Assembly: GCF_900198195.1 (NCBI RefSeq)
Contig: NZ_LT899436.1
Span: 2,633,001-2,697,000 of the forward strand
DNA: 64,000 nt
Source of the DNA: Tenacibaculum jejuense
GTDB taxonomy: Bacteria; Bacteroidota; Bacteroidia; Flavobacteriales; Flavobacteriaceae
Direction of reading: 5' to 3'
The translations under genes and the position numbers were made by a program. Numbering within the stretch: the stretch's first letter is position 1; each line of letters opens with the position of its first letter. A model generated the notes under the pieces. It made no database searches, was not told the DNA's origin, and worked only from the letters and a program-made list of their open reading frames with translations. Positions 37,205-47,100 of the stretch are shown piece by piece.

Positions 37205-38220
37205 CGTATAATTGGTAATTTGACTAGAAACTTATCTCCGTTACTCATTTCTATATTTTTTCCTGTTAAAAGCAAATACCTGTTGTTAATATTCTTCAAT
37301 CCTATTTTAAAAGAACTAACATTTTTAGGCTTCGATGTTATGTTATTTTGAACATAAATAAATTCCTCGTCATTGGTAATTTTCATCATCAAAGGTTTTT
37401 CAACACTTAACACGTTATGTTTAACAGCGTTTTCAACCAACATTTGTATGGATAATGGTGGAATTTTAGTTCCTGATAAAACAGGAGATAATGTTATTTC
37501 ACATTTAAATTTATTTTCGAATCTATTATTAATTAAGAAAATGTACGACGTTACTAATTCCATCTCCTTTTCTAATTCGGTGAGTTTTGTATCGTAACTT
37601 TTTAAAACATAATCATACATTAAAGCTAACTTTCTAATGAATAAAGAGGCTTTTGTTTTGTCTTTATGAGTTAATGATGAAATTGCATTTAAACCATTAA
37701 ATAAAAAGTGTGGACTTAGTTGTGATTTTAAAGCTTCTAACTGATGTTCTATTTGATTTCTCTTTAATTTTATGGTTTCTATCTGCAATGTGGCGTATGC
37801 ATAATATGAATACAAAGCGAAATAAACTACCTGAAATAGTATTGAAATTATAAAAAGTATAATACTCAACTTTATTAAAATCAATGAATATTCTGATAGA
37901 AAATCAGAAATAGGATTCACTAGCTGAAGATAGAAATACAAAATAAAAACACTGACTAAAAAAGTAATCACAAAATGTAATATTATTCCTAAAAACAATC
38001 GTGTTCCTTCATTTGTTTTCCAAGGTAATTGTTTATCTAAAACCCTAGAAACAAACAAATTTACATATCCACATACTGCACCTAAGCACGCAAATAAAAA
38101 GACAATGAATGTATTGATTTCTTCTCCTTTTTGTTCACCAATTAACATAAAATATCCCACTGATATTCCTAATATTAGTCCGATGATGTTAGTGAGAAGA
38201 TGTTTTTTCATTAGTTTCAT
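37201..38220 (-). CDS. LytS-type sensor histidine kinase
   Basis: The 339-residue product has four to five membrane spans (about 8-145), the His_kinase motif SQLSPHFLFNGLNAISSL (His171), the N-box LVENAVKHN (about 261-269) and GLKNINNRYLLL. It would phosphorylate the LytTR regulator encoded two genes on. First gene of the three-gene operon kinase - pseudokinase - regulator. Confidence 0.9.
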   Translation of the reverse strand: MKLMKKHLLTNIIGLILGISVGYFMLIGEQKGEEINTFIVFLFACLGAVCGYVNLFVSRVLDKQLPWKTNEGTRLFLGIILHFVITFLVSVFILYFYLQLVNPISDFLSEYSLILIKLSIILFIISILFQVVYFALYSYYAYATLQIETIKLKRNQIEHQLEALKSQLSPHFLFNGLNAISSLTHKDKTKASLFIRKLALMYDYVLKSYDTKLTELEKEMELVTSYIFLINNRFENKFKCEITLSPVLSGTKIPPLSIQMLVENAVKHNVLSVEKPLMMKITNDEEFIYVQNNITSKPKNVSSFKIGLKNINNRYLLLTGKNIEMSNGDKFLVKLPIIR

Positions 38221-38241
38221 GTTTGGTAATTGATATCACTG

Positions 38242-38286
38242 TAGTAAAGTAACTAAAAATCAGATAGACATTTAGTTACTTTACTA
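38242..38286. promoter_or_regulatory. 16-bp inverted repeat between repeat-protein and kinase genes
   Basis: Perfect arms TAGTAAAGTAACTAAA (38242-38257) and TTTAGTTACTTTACTA (38271-38286) with a 13-base loop. It begins 3 bases after the SDYY repeat gene stop and ends 21 bases before the kinase start. No T tail follows on the minus strand, so it may be a processing or protein-binding site, or a weak terminator. Confidence 0.55.
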
Positions 38287-38289
38287 TTT

Positions 38290-39630
38290 TTAATAGAATG
38301 CTTTCATGGCTTTACCAAAGTAATGATCTGAATCTATACTTTTAGCTCTCTTTAAATAGGCATCCTTTACACGCTGTGAAGCTCTTTTAACTTTTGGTGC
38401 AAACGCAACTAAAGATGATGATAAATACGAACTAGAATCTATTGATTTTAAAGAATCTAAAACTCTTAAAAGTTGATCTTCTGTTAAGTTTCTTTTTGCA
38501 ATCTTTTTATAAACATCTAATCTGTAATAATCAGAATCTACATTTGTTTCTATAAGTGTAATTAGTTCATTTAATGATGTATCATCTAATTCCTTTTTAA
38601 GTAAATCTTTTATCACACTTGATGCGTAATAATCTGAATCTACATCTCCCATAGATTTGATAAATGCATCATAATTTTCTTTAGATAAATCTTTCTTCTT
38701 CAACGCATTTCTTAATATCTGACTTTTGTAATAATCGGAACTAATTCGGTTTGATAACATCATAATTTTGCTCATATTAGATTTATTTAAATCTCTATGA
38801 TCTAATATTTTTGTCAATACTTCAGTTAAATAATAGTCTGAACTAATATTTTTAGAAATTTCCAATAACTTATCTAATTGATCATCTGTTATTACCATAT
38901 TGTCTATTGCATTAGTTAACAATTGAGACTTGTAATAATCTGATTGTATCGTTTTTGTAGCATCTATATATGCAGTTCCTATTTGTTCATTTTGTAGGAA
39001 TAAATCCTGATTCTTCTGAAGTAAATCAGATAAATAATAATCTGACTTTATAGTATTCCCAGCTATATTTATAAGCTTAGTTAATTCTGATGTTTTTAAA
39101 TTTTTATCCAATAATAACTTCAAATATTTAGATGTAACATAGTCGCTGCCTACTTTTTCTACCTCATTAAAAACAGCTTTTGCTCCTCCTCTATTATAAA
39201 ATCTAGCTACTCTATTTTCAGCTGCTATACCCGTATATCTAATAATTTCAGGAAGAATTTCAGCTAACCATAACTTTCCTTCAGGATCATAATTCTTTTT
39301 ATCCCAGCCTACGTAGTATCTTTTCTTTAAAATCCCATTTTCAGATTCTACAATCAACTTTCTTTTTTTTCCAAAACTTGTTTTTTTAATTTCTATAAAA
39401 CCTCCTCTAGTAATTGAAACAATATCTTTATCGTCGTCAGAAACTTCAATATCTCCTTCATATTCTATTTCGAACTTCCCTTTTCCTTTAATAAAAAGGG
39501 TAATATCTCCAACTGGTTTTTTCAGTTTACTATATTTTTCATAAACTTTGATGGTTGTTTGAGCTGATGTATTAAATGCAACTGAACATAACATGATCAG
39601 CAATATCTGTATGATTGATTTTGTTTTCAT
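38290..39630 (-). CDS. Secreted protein with nine SDYY-type helical repeats
   Basis: Not a named family. The 446-residue product has a signal peptide (about 1-24), a beta-rich part (25-110), and then about nine repeats of roughly 34 residues, each opening with SDYY or a variant (SDYVTSK, SDYYLSD, SDYYKSQ, SDYYLTE, SDYYKSQ, SDYYASS, SDYYRLD, SSSYLSS, SDHYFGK) and continuing with two helices, like a solenoid. It is upstream of the LytS/LytTR operon and its promoter has a LytTR-type tandem site. Possibly a periplasmic scaffold; function unknown. Confidence 0.75.
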   Translation of the reverse strand: MKTKSIIQILLIMLCSVAFNTSAQTTIKVYEKYSKLKKPVGDITLFIKGKGKFEIEYEGDIEVSDDDKDIVSITRGGFIEIKKTSFGKKRKLIVESENGILKKRYYVGWDKKNYDPEGKLWLAEILPEIIRYTGIAAENRVARFYNRGGAKAVFNEVEKVGSDYVTSKYLKLLLDKNLKTSELTKLINIAGNTIKSDYYLSDLLQKNQDLFLQNEQIGTAYIDATKTIQSDYYKSQLLTNAIDNMVITDDQLDKLLEISKNISSDYYLTEVLTKILDHRDLNKSNMSKIMMLSNRISSDYYKSQILRNALKKKDLSKENYDAFIKSMGDVDSDYYASSVIKDLLKKELDDTSLNELITLIETNVDSDYYRLDVYKKIAKRNLTEDQLLRVLDSLKSIDSSSYLSSSLVAFAPKVKRASQRVKDAYLKRAKSIDSDHYFGKAMKAFY

Positions 39631-39657
39631 AATTACTATTTTTTGTTTTTACAACTT

Positions 39658-39665
39658 CAAAAGTA
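39658..39665 (-). promoter_or_regulatory. -7 box of the SDYY repeat gene
   Basis: Minus-strand TACTTTTG matches TAnnTTTG, 28 bases before the ATG; a TTTG lies 16 bases upstream of it. The LytTR-type repeats begin 27 bases further upstream. Confidence 0.55.
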
Positions 39666-39692
39666 TTAGATGATTAGACTTCAAAAAAACGA

Positions 39693-39728
39693 AATGTAAT
39701 CAACTGTATTTTTAATGTAGTCAATTGT
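39693..39728 (-). promoter_or_regulatory. Tandem LytTR-type operator
   Basis: Two direct repeats, AATGTAATCAACTGT (39693-39707) and AATGTAGTCAATTGT (39714-39728), 13 of 15 bases equal, 21 bases apart (two helical turns). On the minus strand the first contains ACAGTTGAT, which fits the known LytTR half-site [TA][AC][CA]GTTN[AG][TG] exactly. The pair covers about -42 to -77 relative to the predicted start of the SDYY repeat gene, as expected for activation by the LytTR regulator encoded at 35416-36171. Confidence 0.65.
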
Positions 39729-39774
39729 AAAGTTTAATTTTATATCTTTAAAATACATTTCATTTTACACTTTC

Positions 39775-40302
39775 ATGGATAAAAAGTTAATTTCAGATTT
39801 ATTAGAAGAAAAACATCAAGAGTTATTCAAATGGATAGAACAACAAGAAGGAAACTACTGGGAAAAAGGCCCAGAAAATAGATGGACAGCCGGACAACAA
39901 ATTCAACATCTTGTAGATTCTATAAAGCCATTAAATCTAGCTTTAAGTTTACCTTCATTTATTTTAAAAGCAAAATTTGGCACAACTAATCGAGAATTAA
40001 GAACTTATGATGAAATTGTAAAAAAATACAATGAAAAGTTAGTTCAATATAAAGACAAGGCTAGAGATTTTAATAGTAAAGTAAGTACACCAGACGAAAA
40101 GAAACTCATTAAGCTTGTTACTACCTTAAAAAAACAAAATAAAGAACTACAAAATAAGACTCAAAAATTAAGTAATCATAAACTAGACAACTTAATTTTA
40201 CCTCATCCTTTACTAGGAAAAATGCCACTTCGCGAAATAATTATGTGGACAGCACATCATACTGAACATCACACTAGAGATTTAATTGAAAACTACTCTT
40301 AA
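39775..40302 (+). CDS. DinB-superfamily protein
   Basis: The 175-residue four-helix protein has the DinB_2-type His pattern: QQIQHLVDSIKPL (about 42-54) and TAHHTEHHTRDL near the C-terminus. Metal-binding helical bundle; substrate unknown. It is divergent from the SDYY repeat gene and shares the gap that carries the LytTR-type site. Confidence 0.85.
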   Translation: MDKKLISDLLEEKHQELFKWIEQQEGNYWEKGPENRWTAGQQIQHLVDSIKPLNLALSLPSFILKAKFGTTNRELRTYDEIVKKYNEKLVQYKDKARDFNSKVSTPDEKKLIKLVTTLKKQNKELQNKTQKLSNHKLDNLILPHPLLGKMPLREIIMWTAHHTEHHTRDLIENYS

Positions 40303-40316
40303 AATACCTATATTTG
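40286..40316 (+). promoter_or_regulatory. Promoter of ffh
   Basis: TTG (40286-40288), 20 bases, TATATTTG (40309-40316): good match to the Bacteroidota TTG-N17-23-TAnnTTTG promoter. It overlaps the 3' end of the DinB-like gene. Leader to the ffh ATG is about 20 bases. Confidence 0.7.
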
Positions 40317-40343
40317 TGCCTCTAAAAAATGTAGCAGACATCG

Positions 40344-41672
40344 ATGTTTAATAATTTAAGTGAAAAATTAGATAAGGCTCTACACTCGCTGAAGGGTCAT
40401 GGTAAGATAAATGAAGTTAACGTTGCCGAAACTTTAAAAGAAGTTCGAAGAGCACTTTTAGATGCCGATGTTAACTTTAAAATTGCAAAACAATTCACAA
40501 ACTCGGTTAAGGAAAAAGCCATAGGACAAGACGTATTAACAACGTTAAATCCGGGTCAGTTAATGGTAAAAATCGTAAAAGATGAATTAACTGAACTAAT
40601 GGGTGGCGATACTGTAGGTATTAACCTTGGTGGAAGTCCGACTGTAATTTTAATGTCTGGTTTACAAGGATCGGGTAAAACAACTTTCTCTGGTAAACTA
40701 GCCAATTACTTAAAAAACAAGAAAACTAAACAAGTATTATTAGTAGGTTGTGATGTGTATCGTCCTGCCGCTATTAATCAGTTACAAGTTGTTGGAGAAC
40801 AAATCGGTGTTGAAGTTTATGCTGAAGTAGGAAACCAAAATCCTGTTGAAATTTCTCAAAATGCAATTAAGCATGCAAAAGCAAACGGAAAAAATGTGGT
40901 GATTATTGATACCGCTGGTCGTTTAGCTGTTGATGAAGAAATGATGACAGAGATTTCTAATATTCACAAAGCAGTTACTCCAAATGAAACATTATTCGTT
41001 GTAGATTCTATGACGGGGCAAGATGCAGTAAACACTGCAAAAGCCTTTAACGATGTTTTAAATTTCGACGGAGTTGTTTTAACGAAATTAGATGGTGATA
41101 CAAGAGGTGGTGCTGCATTATCTATTAAATCTGTAGTTGATAAACCAATTAAGTTTATTGGTACTGGTGAGAAAATGGATGCAATTGATGTATTCCACCC
41201 GAATCGTATGGCAGATCGTATCCTTGGAATGGGAGACGTTGTGTCGTTAGTTGAGCGTGCTCAAGAACAATACGATGAAGCTGAAGCTAGAAAATTACAG
41301 AAGAAAATTGCTAAAAACCAATTTGGTTTTGACGATTTCTTAAATCAGATTCAGCAAATTAAAAAAATGGGTAGCATGAAAGACTTAGTTGGAATGATAC
41401 CTGGTGCTGGAAAAGCATTAAAAGATGTAGATATTGATGATGACGCATTCAAAGGAATAGAAGCTATAATACGTTCTATGACTCCAGAAGAAAGAAGTAA
41501 ACCTTCTGTTATAAACGCAAGTAGAAAAAAGAGAATCGCAAAAGGTTCTGGAACCTCAGTACAAGAAGTAAACCAGCTCATGAAACAATTTGATCAGATG
41601 AGTAAAATGATGAAAATGATGCAAGGCGGCGGAGGCAAAAGAATGATGCAAATGATGCGAGGAATGAGATAA
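40344..41672 (+). CDS. ffh: Signal recognition particle protein Ffh
   Basis: GTPase of the signal recognition particle, which binds 4.5S RNA and signal peptides for co-translational membrane targeting. The 442-residue product has the N domain (1-85), G domain with LQGSGKTTFSGKLA (about 108-121), DTAGRLAVDEEMM, TKLDGDTRGGAALS, and the Met-rich M domain with SMTPEERSKPSVINASRKKRIAKGSG split over about 360-390 and a tail rich in Met and Gly. Full length. Confidence 0.98.
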   Translation: MFNNLSEKLDKALHSLKGHGKINEVNVAETLKEVRRALLDADVNFKIAKQFTNSVKEKAIGQDVLTTLNPGQLMVKIVKDELTELMGGDTVGINLGGSPTVILMSGLQGSGKTTFSGKLANYLKNKKTKQVLLVGCDVYRPAAINQLQVVGEQIGVEVYAEVGNQNPVEISQNAIKHAKANGKNVVIIDTAGRLAVDEEMMTEISNIHKAVTPNETLFVVDSMTGQDAVNTAKAFNDVLNFDGVVLTKLDGDTRGGAALSIKSVVDKPIKFIGTGEKMDAIDVFHPNRMADRILGMGDVVSLVERAQEQYDEAEARKLQKKIAKNQFGFDDFLNQIQQIKKMGSMKDLVGMIPGAGKALKDVDIDDDAFKGIEAIIRSMTPEERSKPSVINASRKKRIAKGSGTSVQEVNQLMKQFDQMSKMMKMMQGGGGKRMMQMMRGMR

Positions 41673-41682
41673 AAAATTACAG

Positions 41683-41710
41683 AAGAGAAGTGTGCCCACT
41701 TCTCTTTTTT
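41683..41710 (+). terminator. Terminator of ffh
   Basis: AAGAGAAGTG (41683-41692) / CACTTCTCTT (41697-41706), loop TGCC, T tail. 10 bases after the stop. Confidence 0.88.
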
Positions 41711-41746
41711 ATTTACGTAACATAAACAACACACTAACAACAAGAA

Positions 41747-42625
41747 ATGATTTTATTAGACGGAAAAAAGACTTCTGCAGACATTAAAGAAGAAATTGCT
41801 TTAGAAGTTGGAGCGTTAAAGAGAAATGAGAAAAAAGCACCACATTTAGCTGCAATTATTGTTGGTAATGACGGAGCAAGTTTAACCTATGTAAATGCTA
41901 AAGTAAAAGCATGTGAGCGTGTAGGTTTCGAATCGACTTTAATTCAATTGCCAGAAGAAACTACTGAAGCTGAATTGTTAAATGAAATTGAAATTTTAAA
42001 TGTCGATAATGATATTGATGGATTTATTGTACAGTTACCTCTACCGAAACATATCGACGAACAAAAAGTATTATTAGCTGTAGATCCTGCTAAAGATGTA
42101 GACGGTTTTCATCCTGAAAATGTTGGTAGAATGGCTTTAAATTTACCAACTTTTATTTCTGCAACTCCATTTGGAATTTTAGAATTATTAGACCGTTATG
42201 AAGTTGAAACTTCAGGAAAAAATGTAGTCGTTATTGGACGTAGTCATATCGTTGGAAGTCCGATGAGTATTTTACTTTCTCAAAAGAGAAAAGTAGGAAA
42301 TGCTACAGTTACTTTAACACACAGTAGAACTCAAAATTTAGAAGCAATTACAAAAGAAGCAGATATTATTGTTGCTGCTATTGGTATTCCTGAATTTTTA
42401 AAAGGTAATATGGTAAAAGATGGTGTTGTTGTAATTGACGTTGGAATTACTAGAGTTGCTGATGCTTCTAAAAAGAGCGGATTTAGATTAGTTGGAGACG
42501 TTGCTTTTGATGAAGTAGCAGAGAAATCTTCTTTCATCACTCCAGTTCCTGGAGGTGTTGGACCGATGACTATAGCAATGTTATTAAAGAATACACTTAT
42601 TGCGAATAAACGTAGAAATAGTTAA
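41747..42625 (+). CDS. folD: Bifunctional methylene-THF dehydrogenase / cyclohydrolase
   Basis: Interconverts methylene-, methenyl- and formyl-tetrahydrofolate in one-carbon metabolism. The 292-residue product has [13 protein letters not shown] (Lys of the Y-x3-K motif), [27 protein letters not shown] and [19 protein letters not shown]. Full length. Terminator follows directly. Confidence 0.98.
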   Translation: MILLDGKKTSADIKEEIALEVGALKRNEKKAPHLAAIIVGNDGASLTYVNAKVKACERVGFESTLIQLPEETTEAELLNEIEILNVDNDIDGFIVQLPLPKHIDEQKVLLAVDPAKDVDGFHPENVGRMALNLPTFISATPFGILELLDRYEVETSGKNVVVIGRSHIVGSPMSILLSQKRKVGNATVTLTHSRTQNLEAITKEADIIVAAIGIPEFLKGNMVKDGVVVIDVGITRVADASKKSGFRLVGDVAFDEVAEKSSFITPVPGGVGPMTIAMLLKNTLIANKRRNS

Positions 42626-42648
42626 TTCTATATAGATTAGATAAAATA

Positions 42649-42677
42649 AAAAAGGAAGCAAATTGCTTCCTTTTTTT
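42649..42677 (+). terminator. Terminator of folD
   Basis: GGAAGC stem with flanking A/T pairs (42649-42677), T run. About 25 bases after the folD stop. Confidence 0.85.
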
Positions 42678-42696
42678 GTGGGCATTATTTGAGAAA

Positions 42697-42722
42697 AGAG
42701 CCTAAACAAACATTTAGGCTCT
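42697..42722 (-). terminator. Terminator of the SusCD operon
   Basis: AGAGCCTAAA (42697-42706) / TTTAGGCTCT (42713-42722), loop of 6. It lies 40 bases past the SusD stop on the minus strand and is followed there by a T-rich stretch. Confidence 0.78.
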
Positions 42723-42761
42723 CCGTTTTTAGAATAATTAAAATGAAAAGGAGGTATATTT

Positions 42762-44171
42762 TTACCACCACCAAGAAGAAGAATTAATTTCATCTCCTCC
42801 CATAGCATTTGATGCAGCATCATAGTTTGCTTTATTCACAGATTGTTCTAAGCTTGGATACTTTAATCGTACAGGTACATTATTACTATTCAAATTCCCT
42901 GCTCCTGCTTGAATAAAACTTGGTTTACCCGTTCTTTTCCAATCAAACCAAGGTTCAATTCCTGAATGATATAATGCTAACCATTTTTGCTCATATAATC
43001 TATCAGTACTTGCATCGTAAGGAACAGTTGTTGTCAAAAAATCTGTTGGCATTCTTACGCCCCATTGCTCAAAAGAAGCAGTAATTGCTGTATTATAATA
43101 CATACTAGCAGAACCTGTAGTAATTAATCCTCTTTCACTAGCTTCAGCTAAAAGAAAGTTTACTTCACTATACGTCATAAAAATTCCTTGGATTAAAGTT
43201 GCACTTTCGTAAAAATCCGTAGATCTTCTACTAAATTCAGCTGGTCTACCGATATCACTTAATGCTTGACCAGGAAGTACACCTAATGTTCTATCGTTAG
43301 TTCCTTCTTTTGGACTTACCCATAAATCTAATCTAGGATCGTTATTTGTATTTAGTAAATTAATAAAATGACTAGAAGGAATTAATAAATAATAATCATA
43401 ATCTCTTCCTCCTCCAGGTAAAGCAACTTGAGAAACATCTGGTAAAGAACCACTGTAATTATAAATCGCATTATCATTATTAGAATCAAAAATTGGATAC
43501 GTTGTTGGATTATTAATTATTGTTGCTAAATCACTAGCTACATTTCTAACATCACTAGTACGCATTAGCAAACGTAAACGTAATGAATTTGCAAACTTTT
43601 TCCATTGTATCATACTACCTCTATACAAAATATCTCCTGTAACACTTTCTGCAAGATTTATCATAGTATTAGCTGATTCTAACTTATCGAAAATACGTGT
43701 GTAAATATCTTCTTGTTTATCATACACTGGAGCTATAATTCCCTCTTGAGTTTTATTTGCTTCAGACATAGGAACATCTCCATAGGCATCTGTTATTACA
43801 CTATAGATATATGACTCTAAAATTAATGCAATCGCTTGATAATTGCTATTTCCTCTAGATTGAGCAATTTCTTTGATGTCTTTAATGTTTTCTAAAATAG
43901 CATACATTGGAGACCAAAATCGATCATCTGGTTGCCACCTGTAAATGTCTAAATCATTAAATTCATATCTAGCTCCATACTGTCCTATTATATCTCCAAA
44001 GTTATACGACTCATTTACTATAATATTAGTTAAATCAAAAATTACTGTAGGTAACAATAACTCTTCACTTGCCGTTACTGGGTTATTAGGATTAGTATTA
44101 ATATTTTCAAAATCTTCTGTACAAGCACTAAATACTAGTAATGCTATGCATATATATATTAATTTTTTCAT
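42762..44171 (-). CDS. SusD/RagB-like surface lipoprotein
   Basis: Surface nutrient-binding lipoprotein that caps the SusC-like channel. The 469-residue product has a lipoprotein signal (MKKLIYICIALLVFSAC, Cys17), the family start EDFENINTNPNNPV, TPR-like helices and DWKRTGKPSF near the C-terminus. It resembles the SusD-like group with RagB features. Starts 10 bases after the SusC-like gene. No glycoside hydrolase is adjacent, so substrate (peptide, glycan or other) is unknown. Confidence 0.92.
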   Translation of the reverse strand: MKKLIYICIALLVFSACTEDFENINTNPNNPVTASEELLLPTVIFDLTNIIVNESYNFGDIIGQYGARYEFNDLDIYRWQPDDRFWSPMYAILENIKDIKEIAQSRGNSNYQAIALILESYIYSVITDAYGDVPMSEANKTQEGIIAPVYDKQEDIYTRIFDKLESANTMINLAESVTGDILYRGSMIQWKKFANSLRLRLLMRTSDVRNVASDLATIINNPTTYPIFDSNNDNAIYNYSGSLPDVSQVALPGGGRDYDYYLLIPSSHFINLLNTNNDPRLDLWVSPKEGTNDRTLGVLPGQALSDIGRPAEFSRRSTDFYESATLIQGIFMTYSEVNFLLAEASERGLITTGSASMYYNTAITASFEQWGVRMPTDFLTTTVPYDASTDRLYEQKWLALYHSGIEPWFDWKRTGKPSFIQAGAGNLNSNNVPVRLKYPSLEQSVNKANYDAASNAMGGDEINSSSWWW

Positions 44172-44181
44172 TTTTTTGTAC

Positions 44182-47100
44182 TTATAATTTCATATTTACT
44201 TTAAAACCGTAACTTCTTGTTGATGGTAATTGCGTTACTTCAAAACCAGGTAATAATGTGCCTCCATTCAATCCTTGTGCTTCTGGATCAATGTTAGGCA
44301 CACCTGTCCATAGAAAAAGATTAGATCCCACCAAACTAATTGATAGCCCTTGTAGTTTTAATTTTTCAACTACTGGTTGCGAGAATGTATATCCTAAACT
44401 TAATTGCCTTAATTTAACAAACGAAGCATCGAAAATATTTGCTTCAGCATTACTTCTAGGAATAGCATATGCCCAAGCTTCTGCAGTAACTTCTTGTGTA
44501 TTTGGAACAAAACCTCCACTATCATCTCTTACTACTCCTTCACCTACAATTCCATCTCTCCAAGACAATGTATTTGCTAAAATTCCACTTTCTCTACCAA
44601 TTGCATTTGTGTATGAATAGATCTCTCCTCCTTCTCTAATATCAAATTGTGCAGAAAGATTAAATCCTTTGTAGGTAAAACTTGTACCTAAACCTAACAT
44701 CCAATCAGGATTATAATTCCCTACTTTTCTTCTATTTCCTGTTAATGGTAAACCATTTTCATAAATAATATCTCCATTATCATTTCTGATAAAACTATCT
44801 CCGTAAATATCTCCCATTTGTCCGCCTGGTCTAGCTTCAACAGTAACACCATCAGGACCTTGACCGATAATAAATGTATCTAAATTTGGAAGCAACGATA
44901 CAACTTCACTCCTATTTTTAGTAAAATTTGCATTAATTGTCCAATTCATATTATCAGTTCTAACTGGAGTAATTCCTAATCCTAATTCTACACCAGAGTT
45001 TTTAATCTCTCCTGCATTTGCTACAATAGAATTGAACCCGTTTGCTCCAGAAATTCCAACATTTAAAATTTGATCTCTAGAAGTAGATGTATAGTATGTA
45101 GCGTCTAGTTTAACTCTATTTGATAAGAATACTCCTTCCAATCCAAACTCTGTAGAAATTGTTCTTTCTGGTTTCAAATTCGCATTTAATAATTGAGATG
45201 GATTGGTTAATGTTCCTCCTAAGGTTCCAAATTCATAAGCCGTAAATAAACTATAAGGATCTGTATCTTTTCCTACTTCAGCAACATTAAATCTTAATTT
45301 TAGAAAATCAATTACTTCTGGCAATTCAAAAGCGCTTGAAGGAATAAAAGATACAGAAGCTGCAGGATAGAAATACGAGTTATTATCTGATGGTAATGTT
45401 GAAGACCAATCGTTTCTTACTGAAAGATCTAAAAATAAATAATCTTTGTAACCTAAATTGGTAAACGCATATACACTGTTTATTCGCTTCTTAAACAAAT
45501 TGCTTCTAATTACTGGTGTAACATTAATATTTTGTGCATTGTATAAGCCAGGAATTGAAAGACCATTTCCTTGTAAAAAACCTTCCTGTATTTGTTGATC
45601 GAATCTATTTGCTCCAACAGAAGTTGTTGTTGTGAAATTTTCACCAAAGTTTCTCTTATAAGTCAATAAAAAGTCAGCATTTATTTCAGAAAAGTCGATC
45701 TCTTGCTCTCTATACATTCCATTAGGGTTTCTAACAGCACCAATAGATCTTCTCGACCATCTAAAATCATTAGATTGATCTATACCTACTCTTCCTAATA
45801 AACTTAAATTATCATTAAAATCGTAAGTTAAACTTACATTTCCTACAAATCTATTTTTATCGAACGCATTAATATTTTCATTCGCAATAAACCATGGATT
45901 ATCCCCCCAAGTAAATAGTCTTCTTTGCTCCTGATTCTCAACTCTCCAATAATCTTTCAATTCATTTAAATCTACATTAATATAGTTCCATAGTAATGCA
46001 TACATAATTCCTTGGTTACCATACCCTGCTACTGTCAAATTATCCGATCCACGAGTAACATAGTTAGCCCTAACATTTGCGGTTAATTTTTCACTTAGTT
46101 TATAACCTGCATTAATTCTAAAACTATTCCCTCTTAAATTCGTATTAGGTACAATACCTTCATTATAAGTATTTCCATAACTAAAAAGAAAATCTCCTTT
46201 TTCATTTCCTCCACTTAAAGTGACTGTATTATCAAGATTTACACCTTGTTTAAAGAAATCATTTAAATCGTATCGATTTATAAAAGGCCTATTTACCACT
46301 TCTCCTAAAGATAATTCATGGGGAATAACAGCACCATTTAAAGCTGGTCCAAAATTAGTTCCGAAGTTAGAAGCATAAGCTCCTGCCCAACCTCCACCAA
46401 ATTGCGTTTGCAATTCTGGTAATCGTAATGCACTACTGAACATTGAAGAAGATGAAATTTCTAAGCCAATTCCTTCATCATATTGACTTCCTTTTTTGGT
46501 AGTTATAACTACTACTCCATTTGCTGCACGTGAACCATATAAGGCTGAAGCTGCAGCTCCTTTCAAAATTGTTACTGATGCAAAATCATCTGCATTTAAT
46601 TCTGATAAACCATTACCATAATCTGTCGGTAAATCTGCTTGATCTGTAGTGTTTCCCCCAACACCAAAAATTCTATTATTTACAGGTACTCCATCTAAAA
46701 TGAATAATGGTTGATTACTATTAATATTTAATGAATTTTCTCCACGAATTACTACTCGTGCAGAACTTGCTACTCCATTATTAGCACCTGTAACTTGTAA
46801 ACCTGCTACTTTACCAGCTAAAGCATTTAAGACATTTGGAGTTTTTACTTTTGTTAATTCATTTGCTTTAAGTTCTGTTGCAGCATAACCTAAAGCTCTT
46901 TTTTCTTTTTTTATTCCTAAAGAAGTAACTATTACTTCTTCTAATTGAGCATTATCTTCTTCTAATAAAACTTTTAGAAAACCTTGTCCATTATACACTA
47001 ATTCCTGTGTTTTAAAACCAATAAAAGAAAACTGTAATATTTGTCCTTTATTAACCTTTAATGAAAATTTTCCATCAAAATCTGTTGATGTTCCTTTCGT

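Noticed and set aside
42584..42823. Open frame of 79 codons on the minus strand between folD and SusD
   Set aside because: It runs through two terminators and the ends of two real genes and has no protein-like features.
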